From NCBI GenBank assembly GCA_942492855.1, contig OW818647.1, forward strand, positions 2,666,001-2,730,000: a stretch of DNA of 64,000 bases. The letters run 5' to 3'. The notes beneath the pieces are model-generated. The model ran no database searches. It was given only the letters and a program-made list of their open reading frames with translations, and had not been told where the DNA came from. The translations under genes were made by a program, and so were the position numbers. This document shows positions 34,106 to 42,868 of the stretch, one piece after another. Position 1 is the first letter of the stretch, and each line of letters opens with the position of its first letter. The stretch comes from G963677485 sp942492855 (GTDB taxonomy: Bacteria; Armatimonadota; HRBIN16).

Positions 34106-35428
34106 TTACATACCGAAGGTCGGCAGGTATCCACGGTTCGCTTCGAACATCTCGTCAACCATGTTGTCAATCTCTTCCAGACTGAGCACGGCGGCGGTGA
34201 GCGGGTCGAAGTAGTGAGCCTGGCGAATCTTCTGTCGGTCGCCCTCAAGGCAGCCGGCGACACACAGATCTTCGATCTGCGCACTGGTGCCGGTCAGCAG
34301 AGCGAGCTGTGGCGGTAGTGCGCCGACTGCGATCGGTTCCAGACCGCGGCGGCTGGCCAACACAGGAACTTCGACGCAGCAGTCATATGGCAGGTTGTCG
34401 ATGAGGTTCTTGTTCGGCACATTGCCGTTAAACTTATACATCGTCCCGTCACCAAAGATGGCGTTGAAGATGTTGGTGGCGTATTCGGCCCCTCGGTTGA
34501 GGTCGATAGGCTGAGCAAGCTGGTCTTTGATGCCGTCTCGCCAGTTGTCTTTGACCTTAAGGTATTCGTCAAGGATGTAGGCGTAGATGCCGGGGTTCCA
34601 GCCGGTGCCATGGGTGCAATACTTCTCGATCAGGTCGGCCCGCTTGCGGAACCATGCGCAGTATTCGCTGTTGTGGCCGCTGGACTCGGTGATGTAATAG
34701 CCCATATGCAGGAACAGCTCGTTGCGCACCTGCTCTTCGTTGTAAATCTCGGGCTTGTTCAGGATCGCCTCTTTGATCAGCGGGTTGGCGTCTTTTCCGT
34801 TCCACAGGAAGTCAACATACCACGCCTGATGGTTGATACCAGCGCAGGTGTAGGTCACTTCGTCCATGGGTGCGCCGATCCAGTTGGCCAGCATGTGTGC
34901 GGTGCCCTGCACGCTATGGCACAGGCCGCTGATGGTGAGTTTGGGGAACTGCCCCTGCATGGCACGGCAGAGCATGGCCATGGGGTTGGTGTAGTTGAGG
35001 AACACCGCATTCGGGCAGTATTTTTCGATGTCGGCGGCGATGCCAAGCATCACAGGAATGGTGCGCAGTGCGCGGAACATGCCTGCGGGACCTCGGGTGT
35101 CACCAACGTTGATATCGACACCGTATTTCTTGGGAATTTCGATGTCGCTGCGGAAGATATCCACACCGCCCTGCAGAATGGTGCAGAGGACGCCGTCTGC
35201 TCCCTCAAGAGCCTCTTGACGGCTGGTGGTCGGGACGACTGTGGCAGCATATTTGCCAGCTTCGACGATGTTGTTCACGGCTTGCGTGATGAAGTCCAGG
35301 CGCTCCTGGTCGATATCCATCAGCATGATGGTGGCGTCTGCGAAAGCCGGGAAGGTCAGCAGGTCACGGACTAGTCCGCGTGTGAAGCCGAAGCTACCCG
35401 CTCCAATAAAGGCGATTTTTTTTGGCAT
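34106..35428 (-). CDS. melA: GH4 family alpha-galactosidase (NAD- and metal-dependent)
   Basis: 440 residues. Family GH4 enzymes use NAD+ and a divalent metal and act by oxidation-elimination in the cytoplasm. The Rossmann motif GAGSFG is at 9-14. The subgroup motif is GLCHSVQGT with Cys169-His170-Ser; CHSV is the form of alpha-galactosidases, unlike CHEV or CNVP in other GH4 groups. A second metal ligand is His199 in CAGINHQAWY. Length is normal. AAGGA lies 9 nt before ATG 35428. It is a single gene with its own terminator. Alpha-galacturonidase activity is a possible alternative. Confidence 0.9.
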   Translation of the reverse strand: MPKKIAFIGAGSFGFTRGLVRDLLTFPAFADATIMLMDIDQERLDFITQAVNNIVEAGKYAATVVPTTSRQEALEGADGVLCTILQGGVDIFRSDIEIPKKYGVDINVGDTRGPAGMFRALRTIPVMLGIAADIEKYCPNAVFLNYTNPMAMLCRAMQGQFPKLTISGLCHSVQGTAHMLANWIGAPMDEVTYTCAGINHQAWYVDFLWNGKDANPLIKEAILNKPEIYNEEQVRNELFLHMGYYITESSGHNSEYCAWFRKRADLIEKYCTHGTGWNPGIYAYILDEYLKVKDNWRDGIKDQLAQPIDLNRGAEYATNIFNAIFGDGTMYKFNGNVPNKNLIDNLPYDCCVEVPVLASRRGLEPIAVGALPPQLALLTGTSAQIEDLCVAGCLEGDRQKIRQAHYFDPLTAAVLSLEEIDNMVDEMFEANRGYLPTFGM

Positions 35429-36035
35429 TTGTTTCGATCCTTTGTTATTTCAAGAGTATTGTCTGTCGTGATGACTATTTGTATGTTCGTCAGTTAAGCG
35501 CGGTGTTCCTTCTTTTATTGGCGGGTATTTTTGTGGACAGGAAGTACCTCACGCGAAGGCCCCAAGGCAAATGACCGGCGCGGTTTCTCGGTACGATTAC
35601 GATTGCTAAGCAGATGCCTTCCGCGCCGGTCTGGCGGACAGCCTCCAGAATCGTGAAGTTCCTGATTGGCCTGTTGTGATCTGAACCACGGATTACACGG
35701 ATAGGCTCAGATGGGATCAGATGGAGAAGGAAAGGCCAATCGGGAAATTGGCGTGCATAGGGGGGAATATGTAGGGGCAACCACAGGGGGATTTCCCCTA
35801 CATATGCGGGTTGGGGCGGGGACACCCCGCCCCTTGTGCTGGAAAATGTGTAGGAGCGGTTCGCGAGCCGCCCTTCGTGCGCTATCTGTGCCAGCAGGAA
35901 ACACACGATCAGTCAGCGAAGGTAAAATTGATACATAACTGGTAAGCCCAACCAAGCGCATATGCACAACCCAGAGGAATCTGGTGTTCAGCAATCAGCC
36001 GACGACATAAGCCTGTGCTACAGGAGGATCATCGC
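35429..36035. other. 607-bp intergenic region with repeats
   Basis: No gene is supported. It contains the CGCCGGTCTGGCGG repeat (inverted form at about 35621-35642) and a long copy of the ACCACGGATT family (35680-35874). The last 160 bp before the next gene show only AGGAGG ahead of ATG 36036. Confidence 0.6.
35680..35874 (+). repeat. Dispersed repeat, ACCACGGATTACACGGAT family, copy B
   Basis: Starts TCTGAACCACGGATTACACG, passes through the hairpin GCCAATCGGGAAATTGGC (35734-35751), CATATGCGGGTTGGGGCGGG, ACACCCCGCCCCTTGTG and AAAATGTGTAGG, and ends GCGGTTCGCGAGCCGCCC. Copy C (40729-40871) matches nearly throughout, lacking only a 50-bp insertion after GGCGTGCATA. Confidence 0.78.
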
Positions 36036-37988
36036 ATGGCAATCAATACGAAACGCCGATACATCTCTCTGATCGCTTGGCTCATTACGACGTTTCTTCT
36101 CGCCTCATCGACATCCGTGCTGTGCCAGGACACGCCGCAACCACCGCTTAAGGCGGATGATGGCAAGTTCGGCATCGGTATGGTGCCAAAGATGGATGGA
36201 GGCTACTTCTTCTGGGATGCTACCACCAATGCAGACAATATCGAGCGTATGTTATATCGGACTGTTGGTGATATACCGGAGGTAGACCGGCTTTACGTCA
36301 TTAACGACTCGGAGCATCTGCTCCAAACACTTGTAAAACTGAAGAAAGCGGGCCGCAAGGTAGACTACCTCGTTTTGGCAGGTCACGGCTCGCGAGATAC
36401 GCCGGGACTCAAGTGGGGCAAAGATGACATGACACCCGAGGAGCTCGATCTGGAGTGGAACAGAGTCCAACTCCGCGTCGCTGAAGGGCTGGTGAAGGAT
36501 CCATCCAAATCTACCATGACACCGGCGGAGATACGCCAGCGCCGGAACGAGCTTGCTGCGAGAGTGATATTGCTGGAGTCCGCAGGTGATACATTCGCGC
36601 CGAACGCGACGGTTCTGCTGATCAACTGCTCAGCGGCCGCCACAGAAAAGGGACAACAGTACGTCAAAGCCATGGGTCAGTCTTTCCTGGGCAAGAATGG
36701 CGGCAGCATTACAGCGTCTCGTAAAGATATCAAACTCTACGAGGCGGATTGGTGGTTGAAGGGCATCGGATTTCTCATCAGGCAGTGGCGCATTCCGAGC
36801 TGGAACGAGACATTGGTATGGGGGGACTGGGTAACCACCAGGATCGCACCAGCATCGGCCCGGCGTTGGGAACTGGCAGAAACCATCGTCGACCCTGATA
36901 AGAAGAACGGACGGCACGAGAGTAAGAATGGATCTGGAGAGGTAGTCAGCAGCGACACGTACGCGTTCAGCACTACAGCACTGGCTATACAAGGCACAAG
37001 GCTCGAACGTAAATGGGATGCTAACATCACCTGGAAACTGCCCCAGACGATCATTGACAAGGTAGACAACCGTTTCGAGATCGAGATGTCCGCCTCTGTT
37101 CCTTCCAATATACACTGGGCGTTCAATGTCTTCGTAGTCCCTTACGTCACAGAGTACCAGCGCTGCACGATCGAAATTGTTGATGTGTGGCATGACGGAG
37201 CGGCGCATGTTGCTTACCCCGATATATCTTCCGCTGGTTTGGCAGATTCACGCATTAATCCCACTGTGGGCTGGGCGAAGATGGATCCGGAATTGAACCC
37301 GCTGCGTGCTGCGCTTGGTCACGAGGTCATCAACACTTCAAAGGCCATCTACGAGGTTTTCCCGTCTGGCGCATTACCGGAGTTCAACATAGCATTACAC
37401 GCATCCGGCTGTGGACTCGCAGACACTCCAATGATTGTCGCCAAATACCGCCTAATGAAGGCTCTTCCGCCACCCCCCAGCGCGGCCACACCACCCAAAA
37501 CCCTCAAACCTGCAGCCAATCTAGCGGCACCCGTTCCACCCAAACCAGCTGCGGGCAAGATCGCCCCTAAGGGTAAGACGGCTGCATCTGCACCAAAGCC
37601 TGCCAAGCCGGTCGCTAATAAAATCGGATCGAAGACAGCCGAAGCAGATATCGGCCGAGAAGTGGCCTCTTCTACCACCGTACAAGCCACTTCATCCAAC
37701 AAGCAGCTGCCTACGGAGTTCGGAACATGGTCAGCAACCAAGATGGAGATCAAAGCGCTTGTGACCACCATCGAGCTCAAGGATGGCGTCTGGAGGGCGA
37801 CGAAATTACCCGGACCAATCATGGAAATCGGGAGCGAACTGCTCAGCGTCGACGGGCTAGTGGTAGCCGGACAGACTCCAGAAGAAATTCGAGACCTGAT
37901 CATTGGACCGAAGGGCAGACAGGTGAAGTTCATTTTCAGAGAACCTAAGTCGGGCAGGCTCATGACCACCGGGTATGTGCGCAAGTAG
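36036..37988 (+). CDS. Secreted caspase-like (clan CD) protein with C-terminal PDZ domain
   Basis: 650 residues. A signal peptide spans about 1-30 (ISLIAWLITTFLLASSTSV, ending VLCQD). A catalytic-like dyad pattern follows: His117 after a hydrophobic strand in DYLVLAGHGS and Cys198 in VLLINCSAA, the His-Gly...Cys order of caspase/gingipain-type clan CD peptidases or the related C80/CHAT folds. A beta-rich middle region follows, then a Pro/Ala/Lys-rich linker (about 485-550), and a final PDZ domain with GSELLSVDGLVV and EEIRDLIIGPKG. AGGAGG lies 7 nt before ATG 36036. Not recognised as a named family; the peptidase assignment rests only on the motif spacing. Confidence 0.65.
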   Translation: MAINTKRRYISLIAWLITTFLLASSTSVLCQDTPQPPLKADDGKFGIGMVPKMDGGYFFWDATTNADNIERMLYRTVGDIPEVDRLYVINDSEHLLQTLVKLKKAGRKVDYLVLAGHGSRDTPGLKWGKDDMTPEELDLEWNRVQLRVAEGLVKDPSKSTMTPAEIRQRRNELAARVILLESAGDTFAPNATVLLINCSAAATEKGQQYVKAMGQSFLGKNGGSITASRKDIKLYEADWWLKGIGFLIRQWRIPSWNETLVWGDWVTTRIAPASARRWELAETIVDPDKKNGRHESKNGSGEVVSSDTYAFSTTALAIQGTRLERKWDANITWKLPQTIIDKVDNRFEIEMSASVPSNIHWAFNVFVVPYVTEYQRCTIEIVDVWHDGAAHVAYPDISSAGLADSRINPTVGWAKMDPELNPLRAALGHEVINTSKAIYEVFPSGALPEFNIALHASGCGLADTPMIVAKYRLMKALPPPPSAATPPKTLKPAANLAAPVPPKPAAGKIAPKGKTAASAPKPAKPVANKIGSKTAEADIGREVASSTTVQATSSNKQLPTEFGTWSATKMEIKALVTTIELKDGVWRATKLPGPIMEIGSELLSVDGLVVAGQTPEEIRDLIIGPKGRQVKFIFREPKSGRLMTTGYVRK

Positions 37989-38151
37989 ACCTACTGACGC
38001 AGTCCTTCCGGTGCCTATTTCCGGCGCGGTCTGGCGGTTGACTAGCGATGGTTGACGGCCTAAAACCGCGCCGGTCTGGTTCCTTGGCGGGGGGCGATGG
38101 CTCTATGGGGTATGATAGATATTAAGGTCTACCGAGGAGGACTACAGAAGT
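37989..38151. repeat. Spacer with CGCCGGTCTGG repeat
   Basis: CCGGCGCGGTCTGGCGGTTG (about 38023-38042) and CCGCGCCGGTCTGG (38066-38079) belong to the dispersed CCGCCAGACCGGCGCGG family also found near 2469, 35621 and 40921. Confidence 0.5.
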
Positions 38152-39213
38152 ATGTTTCAAACCAAGTTGCGATCGAGTCTAGCTTCGATCGCAACCATGC
38201 TGTTTGTCACAGCACATGCTTTTTGCTCAGATATAGATGTCAAACAAACGAAAGTCGTGTTGGCTGGGCGATCATACAGTGTAAATGTCATTCGTGTGCC
38301 ATTGGGAGCGTACCGCGTGAAACTGGGCTTGGCGAAAGGGAAGGTGGGATCAACTGAATCTCTGGCAGGAATCGCCCGGCGATATGGGGCTAGTACCGCT
38401 ATCAATGGCTGCTTTTTCAATGCCTACATTAACGATAATATCAAACCACCATATCACCACTTGATCACTAATGGCCATATAGTACACGTTGGCAACACGG
38501 GCACCACTCTCGGCTTCAACGTTGATGGTAACTACAGGATGGATACTGTTAAAGTTAGGATTAAGGGCGGGCTAGATGGCAAATGGAGACATCCCAACAA
38601 CTGGTATGCTTACTACATAAACCATCCAATAGAAAACTCGACTACAGTCACCATATACACCGAAGCTTGGGTAGGATCAAAAACCCCTGGCCAGGGTCAG
38701 CAAGCTACGGTTCAGTACGGAAGGATCAAGAGTGTGGGGAGTGGGCCAAACTCAATACCCGCCGTCGGTTATGCCGTTCTCTTTTCAGGAGCTGAGGCTA
38801 AGCTGTCCTCTCGGTTTAAGGTAGGCCGAGACTGCGAATGGCGTGCGGAATATGAGGCAGAGGAACCTGCATGGTGGGCGTTCGTGCGCGAGGCGATCGG
38901 ATGCGGTCCTCGGCTGGTCAAATCAGGCCGTGTGGCATATGATCCAGTAGCTGAAGGATTTCGGAGTCCCAAGATACTAACTAACTCCGGCCAGAGAAGT
39001 GCTGTAGGCATGAGCAGAGATGGTCAAACGCTGATGCTGGTCAGCTGCAAGGGAGCAACAGTGCGGCAGCTTGCTGATATCATGAAGTCGCTTGGTGCGT
39101 GGGACGCCATGAACCTCGATGGCGGTGCTTCGTCAGGGGTGTGGGCAAACGGTGTATATGTGTCTGCACCAGGTCGAGAGATAAGCAATGCGTTACTGGT
39201 CATCAAGCGTTGA
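38152..39213 (+). CDS. Secreted phosphodiester glycosidase (NAGPA domain) protein
   Basis: 353 residues with a signal peptide (SLASIATMLFVTAHAFCS). The NAGPA domain (named for the mammalian uncovering enzyme; bacterial members hydrolyse phosphodiester-linked sugars) is seen in STAINGCFFNA near the start, then RSAVGMSRDGQTLMLVSCKG and the closing AMNLDGGASSG with its characteristic DGG. AGGAGG lies about 12 nt before ATG 38152. It is downstream of, and may be cotranscribed with, the caspase-like gene 163 bp away. Probable exported role in cell-envelope or exopolysaccharide turnover. Confidence 0.88.
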   Translation: MFQTKLRSSLASIATMLFVTAHAFCSDIDVKQTKVVLAGRSYSVNVIRVPLGAYRVKLGLAKGKVGSTESLAGIARRYGASTAINGCFFNAYINDNIKPPYHHLITNGHIVHVGNTGTTLGFNVDGNYRMDTVKVRIKGGLDGKWRHPNNWYAYYINHPIENSTTVTIYTEAWVGSKTPGQGQQATVQYGRIKSVGSGPNSIPAVGYAVLFSGAEAKLSSRFKVGRDCEWRAEYEAEEPAWWAFVREAIGCGPRLVKSGRVAYDPVAEGFRSPKILTNSGQRSAVGMSRDGQTLMLVSCKGATVRQLADIMKSLGAWDAMNLDGGASSGVWANGVYVSAPGREISNALLVIKR

Positions 39214-39599
39214 TATCAATAATAACAAGAATTCCAAATGGCGGGATAGCAAGCTGTTAATATACCGTTTCGCGTGGCCAAAATACTAATACGAGCTTTA
39301 CACGAAGATTCAGTTTAACAGATGCGGAAGCCTTCGCGGCATGAAGATGGCGAGTGCCATATTCCGGGTAGGCTTGACGGCATCGCTGAGGTCGCGCTGG
39401 AGACGGGCGCAGGTGCGGGTGCTTCGGCGTAAGCACCCCTGCTTTTGCACTATGGTAATCCTGTCCGCCTCGACGATTCCCGTGAGCAAGCTAGCCTGAT
39501 TGTCTGCTAGCATTAAGGGTGACTGTCGTCCACATAGGGTCCTCATTGTTTCCTGCCTGAAACGGCACGAAAACGCACAGCCGTCATAATGATAATGCT
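39214..39599. other. 386-bp intergenic region
   Basis: No supported gene. An open minus-strand frame at 39310-39546 (78 residues, rich in Arg) is not recognised and has no good start signal. A hairpin GGGTGCTT/AAGCACCC (39417-39424, 39431-39438) runs into CTGCTTTTG and may end transcription from the NAGPA gene. CATAAT and GATAAT (39585-39596) lie directly before the next ATG. Confidence 0.5.
39417..39446 (+). terminator. Terminator-like hairpin after the NAGPA gene
   Basis: An 8-bp perfect stem with a 6-nt loop, extended by GCAGG/CCTGC-like pairing, followed by TTTT at 39443-39446. It is 204 bp after the stop, so the assignment is tentative. Confidence 0.5.
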
Positions 39600-40613
39600 A
39601 TGGCAATTTCAACTGTAAACCACCTCGCAAAAGCATTCGGTCCACCAGTGCTGTTCAACGACCTTAACCTTCTGGTGAATGGGCGGGAACGGGTAGCCAT
39701 CATCGGCGGTAACGGCACCGGTAAAAGCACACTGCTAAAAATCATCATGGGGTTTGAAAAGGCCGATTCCGGGAATGTGGGCATTCAAAACGGGCTGACC
39801 ATCGGCTACCTTCCGCAGATATGCGATCTGCCCGAAGGGGCCAACCTGCATCAGGCTGTGCTGGGCATCCGGCCGGGCCTGACCGAACTGGCCATCGAGC
39901 TACAGGATGTGGAAGACCGTCTGGGCCATGCCACTACCGCTGAAGCGATGGAGTTAGGCGCACTCTACGCCGACCTCAGCCACCAGTTTGAGGCGATTGA
40001 GGGCTACAGCCTGAAGGCGCGCGCGGCGCAGTATCTGCTTGCTCACGATTATGATTTTGTTGTTCAACAATCAAGCGAGGATGATCATACTATGTGGGGA
40101 CATTCGGAGCAACCCGGTCCGATAGTGTTTCCGTTCCTCGCTCTTGCGGCAAGCGGTGGCATAGATATACCTTCGGAAGGCTCCTCCTTGGCGCATCTGC
40201 TGGATGCCATGGCAGGTGCATGCAGCGATTCGTCACCTGAACCACCCCTGCTACCAGATACGGGCGATGAGCCAACCGAATTGCTGTTGGGGAGGGTACT
40301 TCTCGATACTTTAGCCTGTTATCCGGTGACACCAGAGGACAGGGTGGAGTATCTCGATCAGGCGGTTATGATCGCAAAATTACGAGCCCATGCCATCGTA
40401 TCAAATACGCTCCGAGGTGAATACCAGGATGCAGCCCGACTCGTTGTGACCATAGGGGAAACGATGGTTTTGCAGGGTGAATCATCCGCAGGTTTGGCTT
40501 TCACGGCCTCCATTCGAGAAGCTTATCCGCGTCACGTCGCCTTTCACCGGGAGCTGGAGCAACTCATCGGACAGTCACCGTATCATCCGCCTCTATTACG
40601 CAGGAGGAAGTGA
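39600..40613 (+). CDS. Chimeric gene: truncated ABC-F ATPase N-terminus joined to an unknown domain
   Basis: 337 residues. Residues 1 to about 145 are the first nucleotide-binding domain of an ABC-F protein (Uup/EttA-like): Walker A GGNGTGKST at 36-44, Q-loop GYLPQ ending at Gln73, and the helical segment ending GYSLKARAAQYLL. The LSGGQ signature, Walker B, the linker and the second ATPase are all missing. From about 150 the sequence becomes unrelated (DDHTMWGHSEQPGPIVFPF) and continues as 185 mostly helical residues I do not recognise. ABC-F proteins are normally over 500 residues, so ATP hydrolysis is not expected. This looks like a deletion or recombination fusion. No Shine-Dalgarno precedes ATG 39600; an internal ATG near 40091 could start the second part. 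Confidence 0.65.
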   Translation: MAISTVNHLAKAFGPPVLFNDLNLLVNGRERVAIIGGNGTGKSTLLKIIMGFEKADSGNVGIQNGLTIGYLPQICDLPEGANLHQAVLGIRPGLTELAIELQDVEDRLGHATTAEAMELGALYADLSHQFEAIEGYSLKARAAQYLLAHDYDFVVQQSSEDDHTMWGHSEQPGPIVFPFLALAASGGIDIPSEGSSLAHLLDAMAGACSDSSPEPPLLPDTGDEPTELLLGRVLLDTLACYPVTPEDRVEYLDQAVMIAKLRAHAIVSNTLRGEYQDAARLVVTIGETMVLQGESSAGLAFTASIREAYPRHVAFHRELEQLIGQSPYHPPLLRRRK

Positions 40614-41087
40614 GTATCGGGACGCTTGCGCAGGCGATGCCGACACCTTTGGTGCCGGTCGCGAACCGCTTGTGGTTGCTCGCCATGACCATCCAAGTCC
40701 TCAGTCAATCTGTCTGATGCCCAGATTGTCTGAACCACGGATTACGCGGATTTCCAGGATGGGTTCGGATGGGGAAGACCAATCGGGAAATTGGCGTGCA
40801 TATGCGGGTTGGGGCGGGGACACCCCGCCCCTTGTGTGGAAAATGTGTAGGGGCGGTTCGCGAACCGCCCTTCTAGCGTCCGCCACGATCATCCGTGGTT
40901 CAGGCAACCCGTGGGGCTATCCGCCAGACCGCCCCGGTTAGGGAAAACCGGCGCGGACATTGGTAGAAGAGACCGGCCCGGAAAGGGAAAACCGGACCTG
41001 TCGGGAGAAGGAAGGGGAATGCACATCGCTTCGGATCCCTTCCCATCCTCCGTTACCTCTGTGCCCTCTGTGGTTCAGACGTCCCCC
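40614..41087. other. 474-bp intergenic region with repeats
   Basis: Contains copy C of the ACCACGGATT family (40729-40871), the CCGCCAGACCGCCCCGG repeat (40919-40935) and imperfect repeats of GGGAAAACCGG (40943-40953 and 40987-40997). No gene is supported between the chimeric ABC-F gene and the CoA-binding gene, whose 3' ends converge here. Confidence 0.6.
40729..40871 (+). repeat. Dispersed repeat, ACCACGGATTACACGGAT family, copy C
   Basis: TCTGAACCACGGATTACGCG through ACCAATCGGGAAATTGGCGT, CATATGCGGGTTGGGGCGGG, GACACCCCGCCCCTTGTG and GCGGTTCGCGAACCGCCC, collinear with copy B. Confidence 0.78.
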
Positions 41088-41540
41088 TTACCCCTTCCGC
41101 CAGCCAGCGATCCAGCGGTGCAGGTTGTGCGGAAACCCGCCGCCGGCGATGTGCAGGCAGGGGCACACCCCAATCACCGCATCAACCCCGGCACTGGCTG
41201 CGATATCAGCCAACTGCGGCGTCGCACCGTCAGGGTATATCCATACTTTAGTCACGCCATTCTGCAGGCACTGTTGCAGTACCTGCCCGATCCACTCGGC
41301 GCAGGCATCAGTCCAGGGCGAGGGGGGCAGCACCACCACGCCATCAACGGCACCGGCGGTGGCAAGGGTGGGGGAGACCTCAGCGCCTTTCACCAGCGTA
41401 CCCTCTGGCTCAATGGCGACCGCCGTTTTGCCCGCTTTACGCAACGCGGCGATGAGTATCGGGCCATGGGCACGCCCGGGTGATCGTGCTCCGAAGACGG
41501 CGTATCGGCTACCGTTGAAAAACTGATCAGATGCTAACAT
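41088..41540 (-). CDS. CoA-binding (Rossmann) domain protein
   Basis: 150 residues forming one CoA-binding domain of the succinyl-CoA-synthetase/YccU type: YAVFGARSPGRAHGPILIAA near the N-terminus, a second strand-helix unit with AVDGVVVLPPSP, and a final GVDAVIGVCPCLHI then WIAGW. Such stand-alone domains are common but their cell role is not established. AAGGAGG lies about 6 nt before ATG 41540. It follows ftsZ on the same strand, separated by a strong hairpin terminator, so it is probably expressed separately or at a lower level. Confidence 0.8.
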   Translation of the reverse strand: MLASDQFFNGSRYAVFGARSPGRAHGPILIAALRKAGKTAVAIEPEGTLVKGAEVSPTLATAGAVDGVVVLPPSPWTDACAEWIGQVLQQCLQNGVTKVWIYPDGATPQLADIAASAGVDAVIGVCPCLHIAGGGFPHNLHRWIAGWRKG

Positions 41541-41592
41541 AGTGCCTCCTTATGGTCCTCATCACCCAGCCATGCCTGGTGGCACAAACACA

Positions 41593-41621
41593 AAGCTCCG
41601 TGGAGGTTATCCACGGAGCTT
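41593..41621 (-). terminator. Rho-independent terminator at the end of the dcw cluster
   Basis: AAGCTCCGTGGA (41593-41604) and TCCACGGAGCTT (41610-41621) form a perfect 12-bp stem with a 5-nt loop. On the minus strand it is followed by TGTGTTTGTG. It lies 23 bp after the ftsZ stop. Confidence 0.82.
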
Positions 41622-41644
41622 GAGATGCGGAGTGATGGAGCTCG

Positions 41645-42823
41645 CTATTTCTTGCCTTGCAGGAATGCGGGTATCTCATAGTCGCTGTCCGAATCAGCTT
41701 TGGGCTGAGCGGGCTGCGGCTGAGGTACCGGAGCCGGTCGCGGCTGCACGGGCTGCGGCTGCGGCGCGGGCACTGGTGCCGGTGCCGGAGCTGGAGCAGC
41801 CTGCGGAGCATACTGCGTGGGCCGGGCATTAAACTGCGGCATCACGGAGTCATTGGTCGCAGCCCTTTGCGGTTGAGCAGGTTCGCCAGGACGGCCAGGC
41901 AGGCCTGCGGCCAGCACGGTGATCTTCACTTCATCTTCCATGTCGTGGTCAAACACGTGACCGTAGATGATGAGGCTGTCCGGATCGGCCAGCGCGGCTA
42001 CCACGCCGGTCGCTTCCATCAACTCCTGCAGAGCGAAGTCTGGGCTGGAGGTGATGTTGATCAGGATGCGCTGTGCGCCTTCGATTGGGGTTTCCATCAG
42101 CGGGCTGCGGGTCGCCAGTTCGGCGGCTTCGCGGGCACGGTGGTCGCCAGAGCTGCGGCCGATACCCATCAAGGCCGGGCCGGCGTTGCTCATGACCGCT
42201 TCCACGTCGCAGAAGTCCACGTTCACCAGACCGGTGACGGTGATGATGTCCGAAATCCCCTGCACGCCTTGCAGAAGAATGTCGTCCGCCATGCGGAAGG
42301 CATCCAACAGGGTGGTGCGCTTCTCAGTGTTGGTCAGCAGTCGTTCGTTAGGGATGACGATGATGGCATCCACCTGCTGGCGCAGGGCTTCGATACCCTC
42401 AAGAGCCAGCCTCATACGGCGGGCACCCTCAAACGCGAATGGCTTGGTGACTACGGCCACCGTCAGTGCTTTGGCTTGTCGCGCGATGTTGGCCACCATA
42501 GGGGCTGCACCGGTTCCGGTGCCTCCGCCCATTCCAGCGCTGATGAAAACCAGTTGCGAGCCCTCAAGCATCTTACCGATCTCGCTGCGGCTCTCCTCGG
42601 CGGCGCGGGCTCCGGTGTCTGGGTTGCCGCCAGCACCTAATCCGCGGGTCGTTTCTGGGCCTAGTTGCAGTTTTTTTTCTGCGGGGCTATTATCAAGAGC
42701 CTGCAACTCTGAGTTCATCACACAGAATTCGACTCCGATCAGGCCTGATTCGATCATGCGATTGACAGCGTTTGTTCCACCGCCGCCTACGCCGACCACA
42801 GTTATCTTGGCATCTTTAGTCAT
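41645..42823 (-). CDS. ftsZ: Cell division GTPase FtsZ
   Basis: 392 residues. FtsZ polymerises at midcell and directs septal wall synthesis. The nucleotide-binding N-terminal domain has VVGVGGGGTNAVNRM at 9-23 and the tubulin signature GGGTGTG at 99-105, followed by NPDTGARAAEESR-type helices and the T7-loop region NVDFCDVEAVM. From about 320 there is a Pro/Ala/Gln linker, and the tail ends DYEIPAFLQGKK, the conserved C-terminal peptide that contacts membrane tethers. Because no ftsA is present in the cluster, the tether that reads this peptide must be encoded elsewhere or be another protein such as SepF. It is last in the operon before the terminator. Confidence 0.98.
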   Translation of the reverse strand: MTKDAKITVVGVGGGGTNAVNRMIESGLIGVEFCVMNSELQALDNSPAEKKLQLGPETTRGLGAGGNPDTGARAAEESRSEIGKMLEGSQLVFISAGMGGGTGTGAAPMVANIARQAKALTVAVVTKPFAFEGARRMRLALEGIEALRQQVDAIIVIPNERLLTNTEKRTTLLDAFRMADDILLQGVQGISDIITVTGLVNVDFCDVEAVMSNAGPALMGIGRSSGDHRAREAAELATRSPLMETPIEGAQRILINITSSPDFALQELMEATGVVAALADPDSLIIYGHVFDHDMEDEVKITVLAAGLPGRPGEPAQPQRAATNDSVMPQFNARPTQYAPQAAPAPAPAPVPAPQPQPVQPRPAPVPQPQPAQPKADSDSDYEIPAFLQGKK

Positions 42824-42868
42824 GGTAATCTCCAGTCCTCCGACATCTCAAATTGTTTTCGCATCTCG

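Noticed and set aside
39310..39546. 78-residue Arg-rich minus-strand open frame before the chimeric ABC-F gene
   Set aside because: No family resemblance, no Shine-Dalgarno sequence, and it spans a terminator-like hairpin. It is probably non-coding.
41608..41616. DnaA-box-like TTATCCACG after ftsZ
   Set aside because: It is a single site lying inside the perfect ftsZ terminator stem, so it is best explained by that hairpin.
42023..42600. Long plus-strand open frames across ftsZ and other dcw genes
   Set aside because: They are antisense shadows produced by the GC-biased codon use of the real genes, with no domain or start signal.
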